Part shown: one piece after another, positions 1 through 9,282 of the stretch
Position numbering within the stretch: the first letter of the stretch is position 1
How the letters are laid out: each line of letters begins with the position of its first letter
Assembly (NCBI RefSeq): GCF_017875275.1
Contig: NZ_JAGGML010000001.1
Span: 558,001 to 622,000, forward strand
From: Xanthobacter flavus
GTDB lineage: Bacteria; Pseudomonadota; Alphaproteobacteria; Rhizobiales; Xanthobacteraceae
DNA length: 64,000 bases
Reading direction: 5' to 3'
The notes under the pieces: model-generated
Told to the model about the DNA's origin: nothing
The model's database searches: none
The model's input: only the letters and a program-made list of their open reading frames with translations
Program-made: the position numbers and the translations under genes

Positions 1-2703
1 GGTGGCGAGCACCCGGGCGGTGGCGGTGTCCACGATCTCCGGATGGTCATGGGCATGGGCCAGCACGAGGTATTGGGCCAGGAACTCCACATCCACCTGC
101 CCGCCGGCGGCATGCTTCAGGTTCCAGCGATCATCCTCGCCCTTCTCGGCGGCGATGGCCCGGCGCATGTCGAGGATGTCACCCGACAGCCGGCGCGGAT
201 CCCGCGGCTGTCCCATGATGCCGCCGATGACATCGCGCACGATGGCGCCGAACTCGGGCGTGGCGGCAATCACGCGGGCGCGGGTGAGCGCCATGTGCTC
301 CCAGGTCCAGGCTTCCGCCTGCTGGTAGGCGGCAAAGGACGAAAGCCGCGTCGCGAGTGGGCCGGAGCGGCCGGAGGGCCTCAGCCGCAGGTCCACGTCA
401 TAGAGCTTGCCGGCATTGGTCAGCGAGGTGAGCGCCGTGACGAGGCGCTGGGTGAAGCGGGCGAAATATTGGGCGCCGGTGAGCGGGCGGGGACCGTCCG
501 ATGTGGGATCGGCCTCGGGATCGAAATCGTAGAGCACGATGAGGTCGAGGTCGGACCCCGCCGTCATTTCCCGTCCGCCGAGCTTGCCCATGGCGAGCAC
601 GGCCGTCTCGGCGCCGGGGATGCTGCCATGTGCCTCGCGGAAGCGCTCCCAGACGCGCCGGTGCAGGGCGCGGATGATGACCTCCGCCAGCGTCGCATAG
701 GCCTCGCCCGCCCGCGCCGCCGGCAGCGTGCCGGAGGCGATGCGCACGCCGATGAGCACATGCTGCTCCTGCCGGAAGCGACGGGCGCGGTCGAGCTGCT
801 CCTCGTCGGTCCCGGCGGTGTCGAGCAACAATTCGAGGTGCTCGGACAGGCTCGCCTCGTCGGGCAGTACGTCGAAGAAGGCGGGATCGAGCAGCGCGTC
901 GGCGAGCGAGGGCCGCCGCGCCAATGTCTCGCCGAGGCGCGGGGCGGCGGTGAGGATGGTCGCGAGCAGCCGCACCAGGTCCGGATGCCGGTCCAAAGCG
1001 GTGAGAAGATGCGGTCCCGGCAGTTCGGTGAAAAAGCGATCGGCGGCGATCAGCGCGCCGTCCGGATCGCCGCCGCGCGACAGCGCCTCCAGCATCAGCG
1101 GCACGATGCGGGCGAGATGGGCGCGGGCCGGCTCGGTCTTCAGCGCGCGCGGCACGCCCGCGAGCCAGCGCCGCACGATGGCGCTCGCCGCCGCCGGATC
1201 CTTGAAGCCGAGGCGTGCGAGGGCGGCCAGTGTCGGGCGGTCGTTCTCATCCGGGGGAAAGAGCAGGTCGGCGTCGAGCACGGCGGGGGGCGGCGCATCC
1301 TCGAAAAGATGGGCGTAGTGCCCCTGCACGGTGGTCAGGCGCTGCACGAGGGCGGCGGCGAAGGCGTCGCGGTCGCGATAGCCCATGAAGCGGGCGAAGC
1401 CCTCCATGGCCTCGCGGCTCTCGGGCAGCGAATGGGTCTGCGCATCCGCCACCATCTGGATGCGGTGCTCGACCCGGCGCAGGAAGTGATAGGCCTCGGC
1501 GAGATCGTCGCGCACCTTCGGCTCGATCCAGCGATGGGCGGTGAGCGCATCGAGGGCGTCGAGCGTGCGGCTGGTGCGCAGCAGCGGATCGCGACCGCCG
1601 GCGATGAGCTGCTGGGTCTGGACGAAGAACTCGATCTCGCGGATGCCGCCGCGCCCGAGCTTCACATTGTGGCCCTCCACCGCCACCACGTCGTGGCCCC
1701 GGAAGGCGTGGATCTCGCGCTTCATGGCGTGGACGTCGGCGATGGCCTGGAAGTCCAGCACCCGGCGCCACACGAAGGGCGAGAGATCGGCGAGGAACTG
1801 CCGGCCCACCTCGGCATCGCCCGCCACGGGGCGCGCCTTGATATAGGCCGCGCGCTCCCAGGTGGCGCCCTCGCGCTCGTAATAATCAAGGGCCGAGACG
1901 GTGGAGAGGGCGACCTGCGTCGAGCCGGGATCGGGGCGCAGGCGCAGGTCCACGCGCAGCACGTAGCCGTCGGCGGAGCGCTCCTGCAGCAGGCGCACCA
2001 GTCCCTGTGTGATCTTCACGAAGAAGGGCGAGGCGGAGACGCTGTCGGAGAGCTGCGCCTTCTCCCGGTCGTAGACCACCACGAGGTCGATATCGCTGGA
2101 ATAGTTGAGTTCCCGCGCGCCGTGCTTGCCCATGGCGATGGCCGCGAGACCGGAGCCGGCCTCGGGATCGGCGGCATCGGGCACGGTGAGCCGCCCGGCC
2201 TTCACCGCCTCGCCGAGGAGGAAGGACAGCGCCTTGCGCACCGCCGCGTCGGCCACGTCGGTCAGGGCCGCCGTCACCTCCACGAGGCCGAATACGCCCC
2301 CCATGTCGGCCACGGCGATGAGCAGGGCCGCCTCGCTGCGCATCCGCCGCAGCGCGCGCATCACATCGGCCTCGCTCCCCTCCACCGCGGCACATTCGGC
2401 GATGAGCGCATGGAGATGGGCGTGGGGCGGACGGCCGAGCACGCGCAGCAGGCGCTCCGGCTCGGAGCGGATGACCTCGGTGAGGAAGGGCGAGCTTTCG
2501 ACGATCCCGAGGCAGACCTGTTCGGCCAGCGGCGCGTCAGCCAACAGCGCGTCGAGGGCGGCGCGCGCGTCCGGCGCCAGCCGTTCGATGGCGTGGGAAA
2601 GCTTAATCTTTGCCGCCTCCGGATCCGCCACTACGGGCGTTTCCCGCATCCGCAGGGCGAGGGGCGGCTGGTCCGCCGAATCTGGTTCCGTGGGCCAACG
2701 CAT
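1..2703 (-). CDS. glnE: Glutamine synthetase adenylyltransferase/deadenylase, C-terminus cut off by the window edge
   Basis: Bifunctional enzyme that adds AMP to, and removes it from, glutamine synthetase in response to PII and glutamine, so it sets nitrogen assimilation activity. 901 codons are present from the ATG at 2703 and the frame runs off position 1; the family is usually about 950-1000 residues, so roughly the last 50-90 are missing. Both nucleotidyltransferase cores are visible: the N-terminal deadenylase motif GKHGARELNYSSDIDL (around 2085-2130) and the C-terminal adenylylation motif LGGREMTAGSDLDL (around 535-585). It lies downstream of a two-component pair on the same strand with a gap of about 155 bases. 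This degP/regulator/kinase/glnE order is known from rhizobia. Identification is firm. Confidence 0.96.
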   Translation of the reverse strand, partial: MRWPTEPDSADQPPLALRMRETPVVADPEAAKIKLSHAIERLAPDARAALDALLADAPLAEQVCLGIVESSPFLTEVIRSEPERLLRVLGRPPHAHLHALIAECAAVEGSEADVMRALRRMRSEAALLIAVADMGGVFGLVEVTAALTDVADAAVRKALSFLLGEAVKAGRLTVPDAADPEAGSGLAAIAMGKHGARELNYSSDIDLVVVYDREKAQLSDSVSASPFFVKITQGLVRLLQERSADGYVLRVDLRLRPDPGSTQVALSTVSALDYYEREGATWERAAYIKARPVAGDAEVGRQFLADLSPFVWRRVLDFQAIADVHAMKREIHAFRGHDVVAVEGHNVKLGRGGIREIEFFVQTQQLIAGGRDPLLRTSRTLDALDALTAHRWIEPKVRDDLAEAYHFLRRVEHRIQMVADAQTHSLPESREAMEGFARFMGYRDRDAFAAALVQRLTTVQGHYAHLFEDAPPPAVLDADLLFPPDENDRPTLAALARLGFKDPAAASAIVRRWLAGVPRALKTEPARAHLARIVPLMLEALSRGGDPDGALIAADRFFTELPGPHLLTALDRHPDLVRLLATILTAAPRLGETLARRPSLADALLDPAFFDVLPDEASLSEHLELLLDTAGTDEEQLDRARRFRQEQHVLIGVRIASGTLPAARAGEAYATLAEVIIRALHRRVWERFREAHGSIPGAETAVLAMGKLGGREMTAGSDLDLIVLYDFDPEADPTSDGPRPLTGAQYFARFTQRLVTALTSLTNAGKLYDVDLRLRPSGRSGPLATRLSSFAAYQQAEAWTWEHMALTRARVIAATPEFGAIVRDVIGGIMGQPRDPRRLSGDILDMRRAIAAEKGEDDRWNLKHAAGGQVDVEFLAQYLVLAHAHDHPEIVDTATARVLAT

Positions 2704-2859
2704 GGTCAGGCCTAAAGGCACCAGCGACTTGCCGCGCGCAAGCCTTCTTTCATCCAAAGGGAACTCGGGCCGGGGCGGCGCGCATCATGGTTGGGGAAGA
2801 ATGAAATGGTCATCGGAGGGGTTAACGCCCGCGCCGACGGCTTGGTTCACGCTTGGATG

Positions 2860-4308
2860 TCATTTCGTCGGCAAACGGAAAGTGGCCACCAAGCCCGGCC
2901 CGTTGTCCGAAAAGGCGAGCGTACCGCCATGCAGCCGCGCCACCGCGCCCACCAGCGACAGGCCGAGGCCGGAGCCCGGGCGGGTGCGGCTCGCCTCCAG
3001 CCGCACGAACCGCTCCACCACCCGCTCGCGGTCGGCGGCCGGGATACCCGGCCCGGTATCGGCCACCGCGAGCACCGCCTCCGCGCCCTCGCGCGTCAGC
3101 GTCACGGTGATGCGCCCCCGCCCCCCGTCGGCCGGGCGACCGTATTTGATGGCATTGTCGATGAGGTTGGAGAGCGCCTGCGCCAGCAGTTCCTTCACCC
3201 CGTGCACGGTCATCGGCACGGCGCTGACGGTGAGGTCGAGCCCCTGCTCGTCCGCCAGCGGCTCGTAAAGCTCGGACACCGCCTCGGCGATCTCGGCGAG
3301 GTCCACGTCGCCCATGGTCGCCCGCCCCTGCCCGGCCTCGGCGCGGGCGATCATCAGGAGGGCGTCGAAGGTGCGGATGAGGCCGGCGCTCTCCTCGATG
3401 GTGGTCTCCAGCGCGGCGCGCCAGTCCTCCTCGGTGCGGGCGGTGCGCAGCGCCTCCTCGGCGCGGTTGCGCAGGCGGGTGAGCGGGGTCTTCAGATCGT
3501 GGGCGATGTTGTCGGAGACTTCCTTCAGCCCGATCATCAGCCCCTCGATCCGCTCCAGCATGGCGTTGAGGGAGTGGGCGAGGCGGTCGAACTCGTCCTC
3601 CGTCCCCATCAGCGCAAGGCGGCCGGAGAGGTTGCCGGCCATGATGGTTTCCGCCGTGGCGGTCATGGAATCGATGCGCTTCAGCACCCGTCGTGTCACG
3701 AACACGCCGCCGGCAAGGCCGAGCACGACGATGAGCAACACCGCCCATTGGGCGGGCCGCGCCACGAGATCGCGCAGCGTGTCGCGTTCCTCGATGTCGC
3801 GGCCGACCAGCAGCCGGTAGCCGCCGGGCAGAAACATCGTCTGCACGAAGGCCACATGGCTCTTGGCGACGGGATCGTCCGGCCGGTTGTAGGTGGTGAA
3901 GCGGGTGCCCTCCTTGTCGAGCAGGCCGATGGGCAGGTCCGTCACGTTGGCGGCCAGCACCTCGCCCTGGAAATTGGAGAGCACGTAGATGGACGAGCCC
4001 GGCCGCCGCGTGCGCCGGTCGATGACGTAGACCAGCCGCTGGATGCCGCCGATACGGTACTGGTCGGCGAGGCCGTTCACCTCGCGGTCGAGGTCGTCCG
4101 CCACCTGTCCCTGGATCAGGGAGCGGGTATGCCAGGCGGTGTAGATGATGACCGACACCGCGAACAGCGCGAAGACGACGAGATAGGCGGCGAGCAGCTT
4201 GAACGCCGTGGTGCGCACGAGCCGAACCGCCTGGGCAATGGGACCGTGCCCCCTCCCCCCGTTGCCGGACGCGCCCGCGCCGGCGGCCGGGGCGCCCTCC
4301 CCCTTCAC
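2860..4308 (-). CDS. feuQ: Sensor histidine kinase, FeuQ-like
   Basis: Inner-membrane sensor kinase of 482 residues. Visible order: a Gly/Ala-rich cytoplasmic leader, TM helix about 36-58, a periplasmic sensor region of about 130 residues, TM about 188-205, a HAMP linker to about 258, a phospho-acceptor motif NIAHDLKTPLTRLR with the histidine near 270, and a C-terminal ATPase domain containing the GLGLSLV motif. Its start overlaps the stop of the response regulator by 4 bases, so the two are cotranslated. In Rhizobium and Sinorhizobium the FeuPQ pair sits between degP and glnE and controls periplasmic cyclic glucan export; the name here rests on that gene order and domain class, not on an alignment. 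Confidence 0.85.
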   Translation of the reverse strand: MKGEGAPAAGAGASGNGGRGHGPIAQAVRLVRTTAFKLLAAYLVVFALFAVSVIIYTAWHTRSLIQGQVADDLDREVNGLADQYRIGGIQRLVYVIDRRTRRPGSSIYVLSNFQGEVLAANVTDLPIGLLDKEGTRFTTYNRPDDPVAKSHVAFVQTMFLPGGYRLLVGRDIEERDTLRDLVARPAQWAVLLIVVLGLAGGVFVTRRVLKRIDSMTATAETIMAGNLSGRLALMGTEDEFDRLAHSLNAMLERIEGLMIGLKEVSDNIAHDLKTPLTRLRNRAEEALRTARTEEDWRAALETTIEESAGLIRTFDALLMIARAEAGQGRATMGDVDLAEIAEAVSELYEPLADEQGLDLTVSAVPMTVHGVKELLAQALSNLIDNAIKYGRPADGGRGRITVTLTREGAEAVLAVADTGPGIPAADRERVVERFVRLEASRTRPGSGLGLSLVGAVARLHGGTLAFSDNGPGLVATFRLPTK

Positions 4309-5021
4309 GCCAGCCCCGCCCGCACCATGTAGCCGGCGCCGCGGACGGTGTGGATGAGCGTCACGTCGAAGCCCTTGTCGATCTTGGCGCGCAGGCGCGA
4401 GACATGAACGTCGATGACGTTGGTCTGGGGGTCGAAATGATAGTCCCAGACGTTTTCGAGCAGCATGGTGCGCGTCACCACCTGTCCGGCATGGCGCATG
4501 AGGTATTCCAGCAGGCGGAATTCGCGCGGCTGAAGCTGGATTTCCTTGCCGGAGCGGGTGACGCGATGGGCGAGGCGGTCGAGTTCGAGGTCCGCCACCT
4601 TGTAGACGGTTTCGGCCCCCTGGCTGACACCGCGCCGCGACAGGGCCTCGACGCGCGCCAGAAGCTCGGTGAAGGCATAGGGCTTGGGCAGATAATCGTC
4701 GCCGCCGGCGCGCAGGCCCTGCACCCGGTCGTCCACTTGCCCGAGCGCGGAGAGGATGAGCACCGGCGTCGTATGCCCGCGCCCGCGCAGTTCGGTGACG
4801 AGGGAGAGGCCATCGCGGGCCGGGAGCATGCGGTCCACCACCATCACGTCGTATTTGCCGTCGAGCGCGAGGGCGAGCCCCTCCTCGCCGTCTGCGGCGT
4901 GGTCCACCACGTGACCGGCCTCGCGGAAGGCCTTGCGCAGATATTCGGCGGCGTCGCGGTCGTCCTCGACCAGGAGAAGGCGCATGGCGGAGAGCGGACC
5001 CGGATCGAGATTCGTTGTCAT
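4305..5021 (-). CDS. feuP: OmpR/PhoB-type response regulator, FeuP-like
   Basis: DNA-binding response regulator of 238 residues. The receiver domain shows the acidic pair in LLLVEDD (about 16-21), the phospho-acceptor Asp about 63 in MVVDRML and the conserved Lys in YLPKPYAF. A C-terminal winged helix follows, with LQPREFRLLEYLM and the IHTVRGAGYMV recognition wing. The ATG at 5021 is chosen because an AAAGGTGAG ribosome site lies 8 bases upstream; a GTG at 5024 abuts it, and the more conventional start just before RLLLVEDD (4985) lacks a ribosome site. It partners the kinase directly downstream. A strong terminator separates it from degP, so it probably has its own promoter in the short gap at 5022-5066. 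Confidence 0.9.
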   Translation of the reverse strand: MTTNLDPGPLSAMRLLLVEDDRDAAEYLRKAFREAGHVVDHAADGEEGLALALDGKYDVMVVDRMLPARDGLSLVTELRGRGHTTPVLILSALGQVDDRVQGLRAGGDDYLPKPYAFTELLARVEALSRRGVSQGAETVYKVADLELDRLAHRVTRSGKEIQLQPREFRLLEYLMRHAGQVVTRTMLLENVWDYHFDPQTNVIDVHVSRLRAKIDKGFDVTLIHTVRGAGYMVRAGLA

Positions 5022-5066
5022 CACTCTAGCTCACCTTTCAGGCAGGTCCATGCGAGCGGGTGCGCA

Positions 5067-5108
5067 CCAAAAAAGTGGCGCGGGAAGCCCTCTGGAGCTT
5101 CCCGCGCC
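5067..5108 (-). terminator. Intrinsic terminator of degP
   Basis: Read on the minus strand, a 12-bp perfect stem (arms 5097-5108 and 5077-5088, 8-base loop) is followed by a run of six T (complement of 5069-5074). It lies directly after the degP stop and before the response regulator, so it should uncouple the protease from the two-component genes. Confidence 0.85.
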
Positions 5109-5244
5109 TGCGGAGCCGAAGCGGCATCAGGGGCGATGGCGATATCCACCTCGGTCCGGAGGCCCGTCGCCGGGGGATGAACCCCGGCGTGTCATGCGGT
5201 CGGGCCTTGTCTCAGGCTCGGGCCAGAGGCCAGCCGATTTTGGC

Positions 5245-6822
5245 TCAGCCCTTGGCCTTGCCTTCCAGCGAGATGGCGACGAAGCGAACGCCCTCGCCAC
5301 TCTTCACCTGGATGAGCACCGCCTTGCGGTTCTCGGCCTTGGCGGCGGCGAGGCCGTCGCGCACGTCCTTCGGGGTGGCGACGGTCTTGTCGCCGACCTT
5401 CAGGATGACGTCGCCGGTCTTCATGCCGCGCTGGGCCGCCGGGCCGTTGGGCTCGACGCCGGTGACCACGACACCCTCGCCGCCGGCACCCTGCACGCTC
5501 TTGGAGGGCGCGAGCTGGAGGCCGAGGCGCGGCAGGTCCTTGTTGCCGGCGCTGTCATCCTCGCCCTTGGGGGCGTCGGTGCGCGAGGCCACCTGATCGT
5601 TCGGCAGCTGATCCAGCACCAGCTTGATGTCCATGGGCTTGGTGTCGCGGATCACGGAGAGCTGGATCTCGGTGCCCGGCTTCATCATGCCCACCTTGCG
5701 GGTCAGCTCGCGGGCTTCCTTGATCGGCTCGTTGTTGACCTTGACGATCACGTCGCCGGCCTTGAGGCCCGCCTTGGCACCGGGGGTGTTGGGCTGCACC
5801 TGAGCAACCAGCGCACCCTCCGCAGCCTTGATGCCGAGACCCGAGGCGAGGTCATCCGTCACCGGCTGGATCTGCACGCCGATGTAGCCGCGGGCCACCG
5901 AGCCCTTGTCGCGCAGCTGCGTCACCACGGTCTTCACCGTCTCGGAGGGGATGGCGAAGGCGATGCCCACGTTGCCGCCCGAGGGGGAGACGATGGCGGT
6001 GTTCATGCCGATCACCTCGCCGTTCAGCGAGAAGGTCGGGCCGCCGGAATTGCCCCGGTTGATGGGAGCGTCGATCTGGATGAAGTCGTCATAGGGGCCG
6101 GAGCCGATGTCGCGGCCGCGGGCCGAGACGATGCCGGCGGTCACCGTGCCGCCGAGGCCGAACGGGTTGCCGACCGCGATCACCCAGTCGCCGACGCGCG
6201 GGGCGCCGTCCGCCAGCTTCACCCACGGCAGGTTGGTGACGTCCGCGATCTTCAGCAGGGCCACGTCGGTACGCGGATCGGTGCCGATCACCTTGGCGAC
6301 GTATTCCTTGCCGTCGGTGGTGGTCACGTCCACCTCGTCGGCGCCGTCCACCACGTGGTTGTTGGTGACGACGTAGCCGTCAGCCGAGATGATGAAGCCG
6401 GAGCCCTGGCCCACCACCGGGCGCTCGCCCCTGGGGCCCATGCCGCCACGCGGACCCATGCCCGGGCCGCCCGGACCCATGCCGGGGCCGCGGCCTTCGC
6501 CGAAGCCGAAGCGCTTCAGGAATTCCTCGATCTGGGGCGGGACATTGCCGCCGAGGCCGTCGCCGCCCATGGCCATCTGCTGGTCGCCGATGTCCTTCTT
6601 CACCTTCACCGAGACGACGGCGGGCGAGACCTTCTCGACGATGTCGGCGAAGGAGAAGGTACCGGCCGGCTGGCTGGTGGTGATCTGGGCGAGGGCGGGA
6701 GAATTGGCGGGCGGGACGAACTGGCCGGCCACCACGCCGGCGAGCGCGAGACCGAAAACGCCCGCGAGCATGGCGCGGCGGTTGCGCTTCATCACGGAAG
6801 GGGTGGAGGGGGAGCGGGTCAT
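5245..6822 (-). CDS. degP: DegP/HtrA-type periplasmic serine protease (Do family)
   Basis: ATP-independent periplasmic protease/chaperone that clears misfolded envelope proteins. 525 residues: a basic N-terminus and hydrophobic segment (about 12-35) act as signal peptide or anchor. The trypsin-like domain has the triad His156 (TNNHVVDG), Asp186 (DPRTDVALL) and Ser259 (NRGNSGGP), followed by two PDZ domains at about 305-395 and 430-515. A Gly/Pro/Met/Arg-rich stretch at about 109-135, in the loop ahead of the catalytic core, is lower in complexity than the rest. It starts at an ATG shortly after a 140-base gap and ends at a strong terminator. The neighbouring FeuPQ-like pair suggests an envelope-stress block. 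Confidence 0.95.
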   Translation of the reverse strand: MTRSPSTPSVMKRNRRAMLAGVFGLALAGVVAGQFVPPANSPALAQITTSQPAGTFSFADIVEKVSPAVVSVKVKKDIGDQQMAMGGDGLGGNVPPQIEEFLKRFGFGEGRGPGMGPGGPGMGPRGGMGPRGERPVVGQGSGFIISADGYVVTNNHVVDGADEVDVTTTDGKEYVAKVIGTDPRTDVALLKIADVTNLPWVKLADGAPRVGDWVIAVGNPFGLGGTVTAGIVSARGRDIGSGPYDDFIQIDAPINRGNSGGPTFSLNGEVIGMNTAIVSPSGGNVGIAFAIPSETVKTVVTQLRDKGSVARGYIGVQIQPVTDDLASGLGIKAAEGALVAQVQPNTPGAKAGLKAGDVIVKVNNEPIKEARELTRKVGMMKPGTEIQLSVIRDTKPMDIKLVLDQLPNDQVASRTDAPKGEDDSAGNKDLPRLGLQLAPSKSVQGAGGEGVVVTGVEPNGPAAQRGMKTGDVILKVGDKTVATPKDVRDGLAAAKAENRKAVLIQVKSGEGVRFVAISLEGKAKG

Positions 6823-6963
6823 GCGTCGCGTTCTCTCTGTTGCCTGCCATGCCCGGCAGGTTCGAGAGGCAAGCTAAGGCTTGGATCGTTACGGCAATCT
6901 GGCGGCCGGATTAAGCTTCCGTAATGTCGCTCGCGATGCCGTGAGGTCCACGCCTGCGCGGGC

Positions 6964-7629
6964 TCAGCCGGCCCCGCGCGACACCAGATGCAGGCCGAGC
7001 ACCATGATTCCCACCGCCGCGACCCAGCTGCCCGCCGCCCTGAGCGCGATGGGCCGCCAGCCGCCGACTCCGGAGAGGAAGGCGATGGCGCAGCCGAGCG
7101 CGAGGGTGACGAAGGCGTAGCCGATCACCGTCACGCCGGAAAGGAACAGGAAGCGGTCCGTGGTCGCCACCATGGCGGCGCCGTTCTGATAGCCATCCAG
7201 CAGGCCGAGCCCCACCGCCAGCACCAGGAGCGCGGCCAGCGGCAGCCTCAGCTGCGCGGCGACCGCGAGGCCGGTGAGCGCCACCAGCGTGACACCCGCG
7301 ACCGGCGCGAAGGGCGGCGGCGGCAGGACCAGCGAGAAGGCTCCGCCGGCGGCCAGCGCCAGCGGGAAGACGAGAACCACCCAGCGCGCCGTGCGCGGAC
7401 CCTGGAAGGCGGCGAGCACCGCCAGCGCGAGCCAGGGCAGCACCTGCTCGAAATCGGTCAGCGGGTGCAGCGCGCCGGAATAGAAATCGCCGAGCCGCGT
7501 GTCCACGAGGTGCGCATGGGCAAGGCCGGGCGTGAGCGCGAAGACGAGAGCGAGCGCGCCGGCCAACCCGGCGCGCCGAACCAGGGCAACCGCGCCGGCA
7601 AGGCCGGCGCGCTGGACAAGGCGTGTCAT
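6964..7629 (-). CDS. HupE/UreJ-like membrane protein with a degenerate metal motif
   Basis: Polytopic inner-membrane protein of 221 residues, last gene of the isomerase/HupE operon; its ATG overlaps the upstream HupE stop by 4 bases. The N-terminus resembles a signal peptide and contains an internal near-duplication (RAGLAGAVALV then RAGLAGALALV). Mature protein begins near AHAHLVDT. The segment GALHPLTDFEQVL aligns with HPLTGADHI of the neighbouring HupE but has lost the Gly-x-Asp-His that is thought to bind metal, while about six hydrophobic helices remain. HupE/UreJ proteins are proposed nickel or cobalt permeases; this paralogue may be a structural partner or carry another substrate. Function is not established. 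Confidence 0.75.
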   Translation of the reverse strand: MTRLVQRAGLAGAVALVRRAGLAGALALVFALTPGLAHAHLVDTRLGDFYSGALHPLTDFEQVLPWLALAVLAAFQGPRTARWVVLVFPLALAAGGAFSLVLPPPPFAPVAGVTLVALTGLAVAAQLRLPLAALLVLAVGLGLLDGYQNGAAMVATTDRFLFLSGVTVIGYAFVTLALGCAIAFLSGVGGWRPIALRAAGSWVAAVGIMVLGLHLVSRGAG

Positions 7630-8237
7630 TCGATGATCCCGATGGCACCGAGCAGGAAGTAGACACCGAGGCAGCCGATGGCGGCGCCGCAGGCCCGCAC
7701 CGCCTTGGCCCCCGCCTCCCAGCGCACCGCCACGCCGATGAGGATGCCGAGCAGGTGGAGCATGCCGGTGGCCACCACGAAGCCCACCGCGAACGCCACG
7801 GCATCGGCCGCATCCGGCAGTTCCTTGCCGTGCGCATAGCCGTGGAAGATGGCGAACACGCCGACGATGGTCGCCGCCACCCACAGCGGCGGGCGGATGT
7901 TCAGGGCCACCATGGCACCCAGCGCGATGCCGGACAGCGCGATCATCAGCTCGACGAAAGGCAGGTCGATGCCCATGACGCCGATGAGGCCGCCCACGGC
8001 CATTACCAGCGGGAAGGTGATGGGCAGCACCCAGATGGCCGGATTGCCGAGTTGCGCGCCCCACAGGCCCACCGCCACCATGGCGATGATGTGGTCCGCG
8101 CCGGTGAGCGGATGCAGGAACCCGCTCTGAAGGCCGATCTGCACGCCCGAGCCCGTATGGGCGAGGGCAGGCGACAGCGGGATCATGGCGAGCAGACCGG
8201 CGAGGACGAGCGCCGGATTCGGACGATGGGACTTCAT
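7626..8237 (-). CDS. HupE/UreJ family metal transporter
   Basis: 203-residue membrane protein with a cleavable-looking signal (ending near SPALAHTG) and about six helices. It carries the family signature HPLTGADHI in the first helix plus a second histidine motif IFHGYAHGKE and a third in GMLHLLGI. HupE/UreJ proteins are implicated in nickel or cobalt uptake for hydrogenase or urease, but no hydrogenase or urease gene is in the window, so the usual partner is absent here. Start at 8237 (ATG) is preferred because the signal peptide follows directly; the frame stays open about 100 bases further upstream. Second-last gene of the operon, 37 bases after the larger HupE-like gene. Confidence 0.88.
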   Translation of the reverse strand: MKSHRPNPALVLAGLLAMIPLSPALAHTGSGVQIGLQSGFLHPLTGADHIIAMVAVGLWGAQLGNPAIWVLPITFPLVMAVGGLIGVMGIDLPFVELMIALSGIALGAMVALNIRPPLWVAATIVGVFAIFHGYAHGKELPDAADAVAFAVGFVVATGMLHLLGILIGVAVRWEAGAKAVRACGAAIGCLGVYFLLGAIGIIE

Positions 8238-8274
8238 GACGAATGCCCTTCCAAGGAGTTTGCCCCGAGCAGGC

Positions 8275-9282
8275 TCAGATGCGGGTGAGGAACCAGAACG
8301 AGGCGACGGAGCCGATGACATAGGCCGGAACGGCCGCACCCCAGCGGGGCAGCAGCGCCTGCGCCTGCCGGTGCGCCCACATGAGGGCGAGCACGGCCAT
8401 GACGAACATCAGCTGGCCGATCTCCACGCCCACGTTGAAGAACAGGAGGGCGATGGGCAGCGTCGCCTGCGGAATGCCGAGCGCCGTGAGCGCCGTGGCG
8501 AAGCCAAGCCCATGCAGGAGGCCAAAGGCAAAGGCGACGACCCAGGGATAGCGCGCGGTGAGTCCCGGCTCGCCCCGCTGCAGCTTCACGATCTCGACGC
8601 CGACGAAGACGATGGACAAGGCGATGGCGGCATTCAGCGGCCGTTCCGGCACGCCGACCCAGCCGAAGGTGGCGGCGGCGAGCGAGATGGAATGGCCGAC
8701 GGTGAAGGCGGTGATGGTCTTCACCAGCCGCCAGCCGCCCTTCACGATCCAGATCAGGCCGAGCACGAACAAGAGGTGGTCGATGCCGCGCAGGATGTGG
8801 TCGATGCCGAGGTTGACATAGGTGTCCGCAAGATCGGCCCACACCGCGAGATTGGTGCCGGGCTCGCTGGCCACCATCATGGAGGGCTTGGCGGCGCTCA
8901 CAGTGTAGGCGACGGGCGACCCGTCGCGCGGAACCACGCGGATGGTCGCCACCGACTGCTTGCTGCCGAGGCCCATGAAGCTCAGGCGGCCGGTCAGGCC
9001 CCGCTCGCCGCAATACAGCTCCGGCGGAGTCCAGGTGCAATGGGCTGGAAAGATGGGCTGGAGCGTCACGTCCACCGGCGGCATGGTCCACTGGCCGATG
9101 AAGCGGCCCGGCGCGATCTCGCGCAGGGTGATGACCGCCATGGTCGCCTCATGCGCCCGCGCCACCGCCGAGGGCAGCAGCACGGCGGACGCCACGGCGA
9201 GCATCGCCAGAAGCCCGGCCAGCGGACGGCGCAGGGCCGCCGCGCCGCGACGCAGGAGGACTGTCGCGCAGCGGGCGATCAT
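8275..9282 (-). CDS. HupE/UreJ-type membrane protein with an extra periplasmic domain
   Basis: 335 residues. A signal segment ending at AVARAHEA is followed by a periplasmic domain of about 130 residues containing two cysteines (CTWTPPELYC), possibly a disulfide. About seven TM helices then follow, carrying the histidine motifs GIDHILRGIDHLLF, VGHSISLA and LLHGLGFATAL that mark the HupE_UreJ_2 group. The added soluble domain sets it apart from simple HupE. It overlaps the stop of the upstream isomerase gene by 4 bases, implying translational coupling and a joint role. Substrate unknown; a divalent metal is the family-based guess. Confidence 0.85.
   Translation of the reverse strand: MIARCATVLLRRGAAALRRPLAGLLAMLAVASAVLLPSAVARAHEATMAVITLREIAPGRFIGQWTMPPVDVTLQPIFPAHCTWTPPELYCGERGLTGRLSFMGLGSKQSVATIRVVPRDGSPVAYTVSAAKPSMMVASEPGTNLAVWADLADTYVNLGIDHILRGIDHLLFVLGLIWIVKGGWRLVKTITAFTVGHSISLAAATFGWVGVPERPLNAAIALSIVFVGVEIVKLQRGEPGLTARYPWVVAFAFGLLHGLGFATALTALGIPQATLPIALLFFNVGVEIGQLMFVMAVLALMWAHRQAQALLPRWGAAVPAYVIGSVASFWFLTRI

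Noticed and set aside
43-2715. Long plus-strand open frame of 890 codons over glnE
   Set aside because: It is antisense to the clearly conserved glnE and reads as Gly/Arg/His-rich filler; long antisense frames are expected at this GC content.
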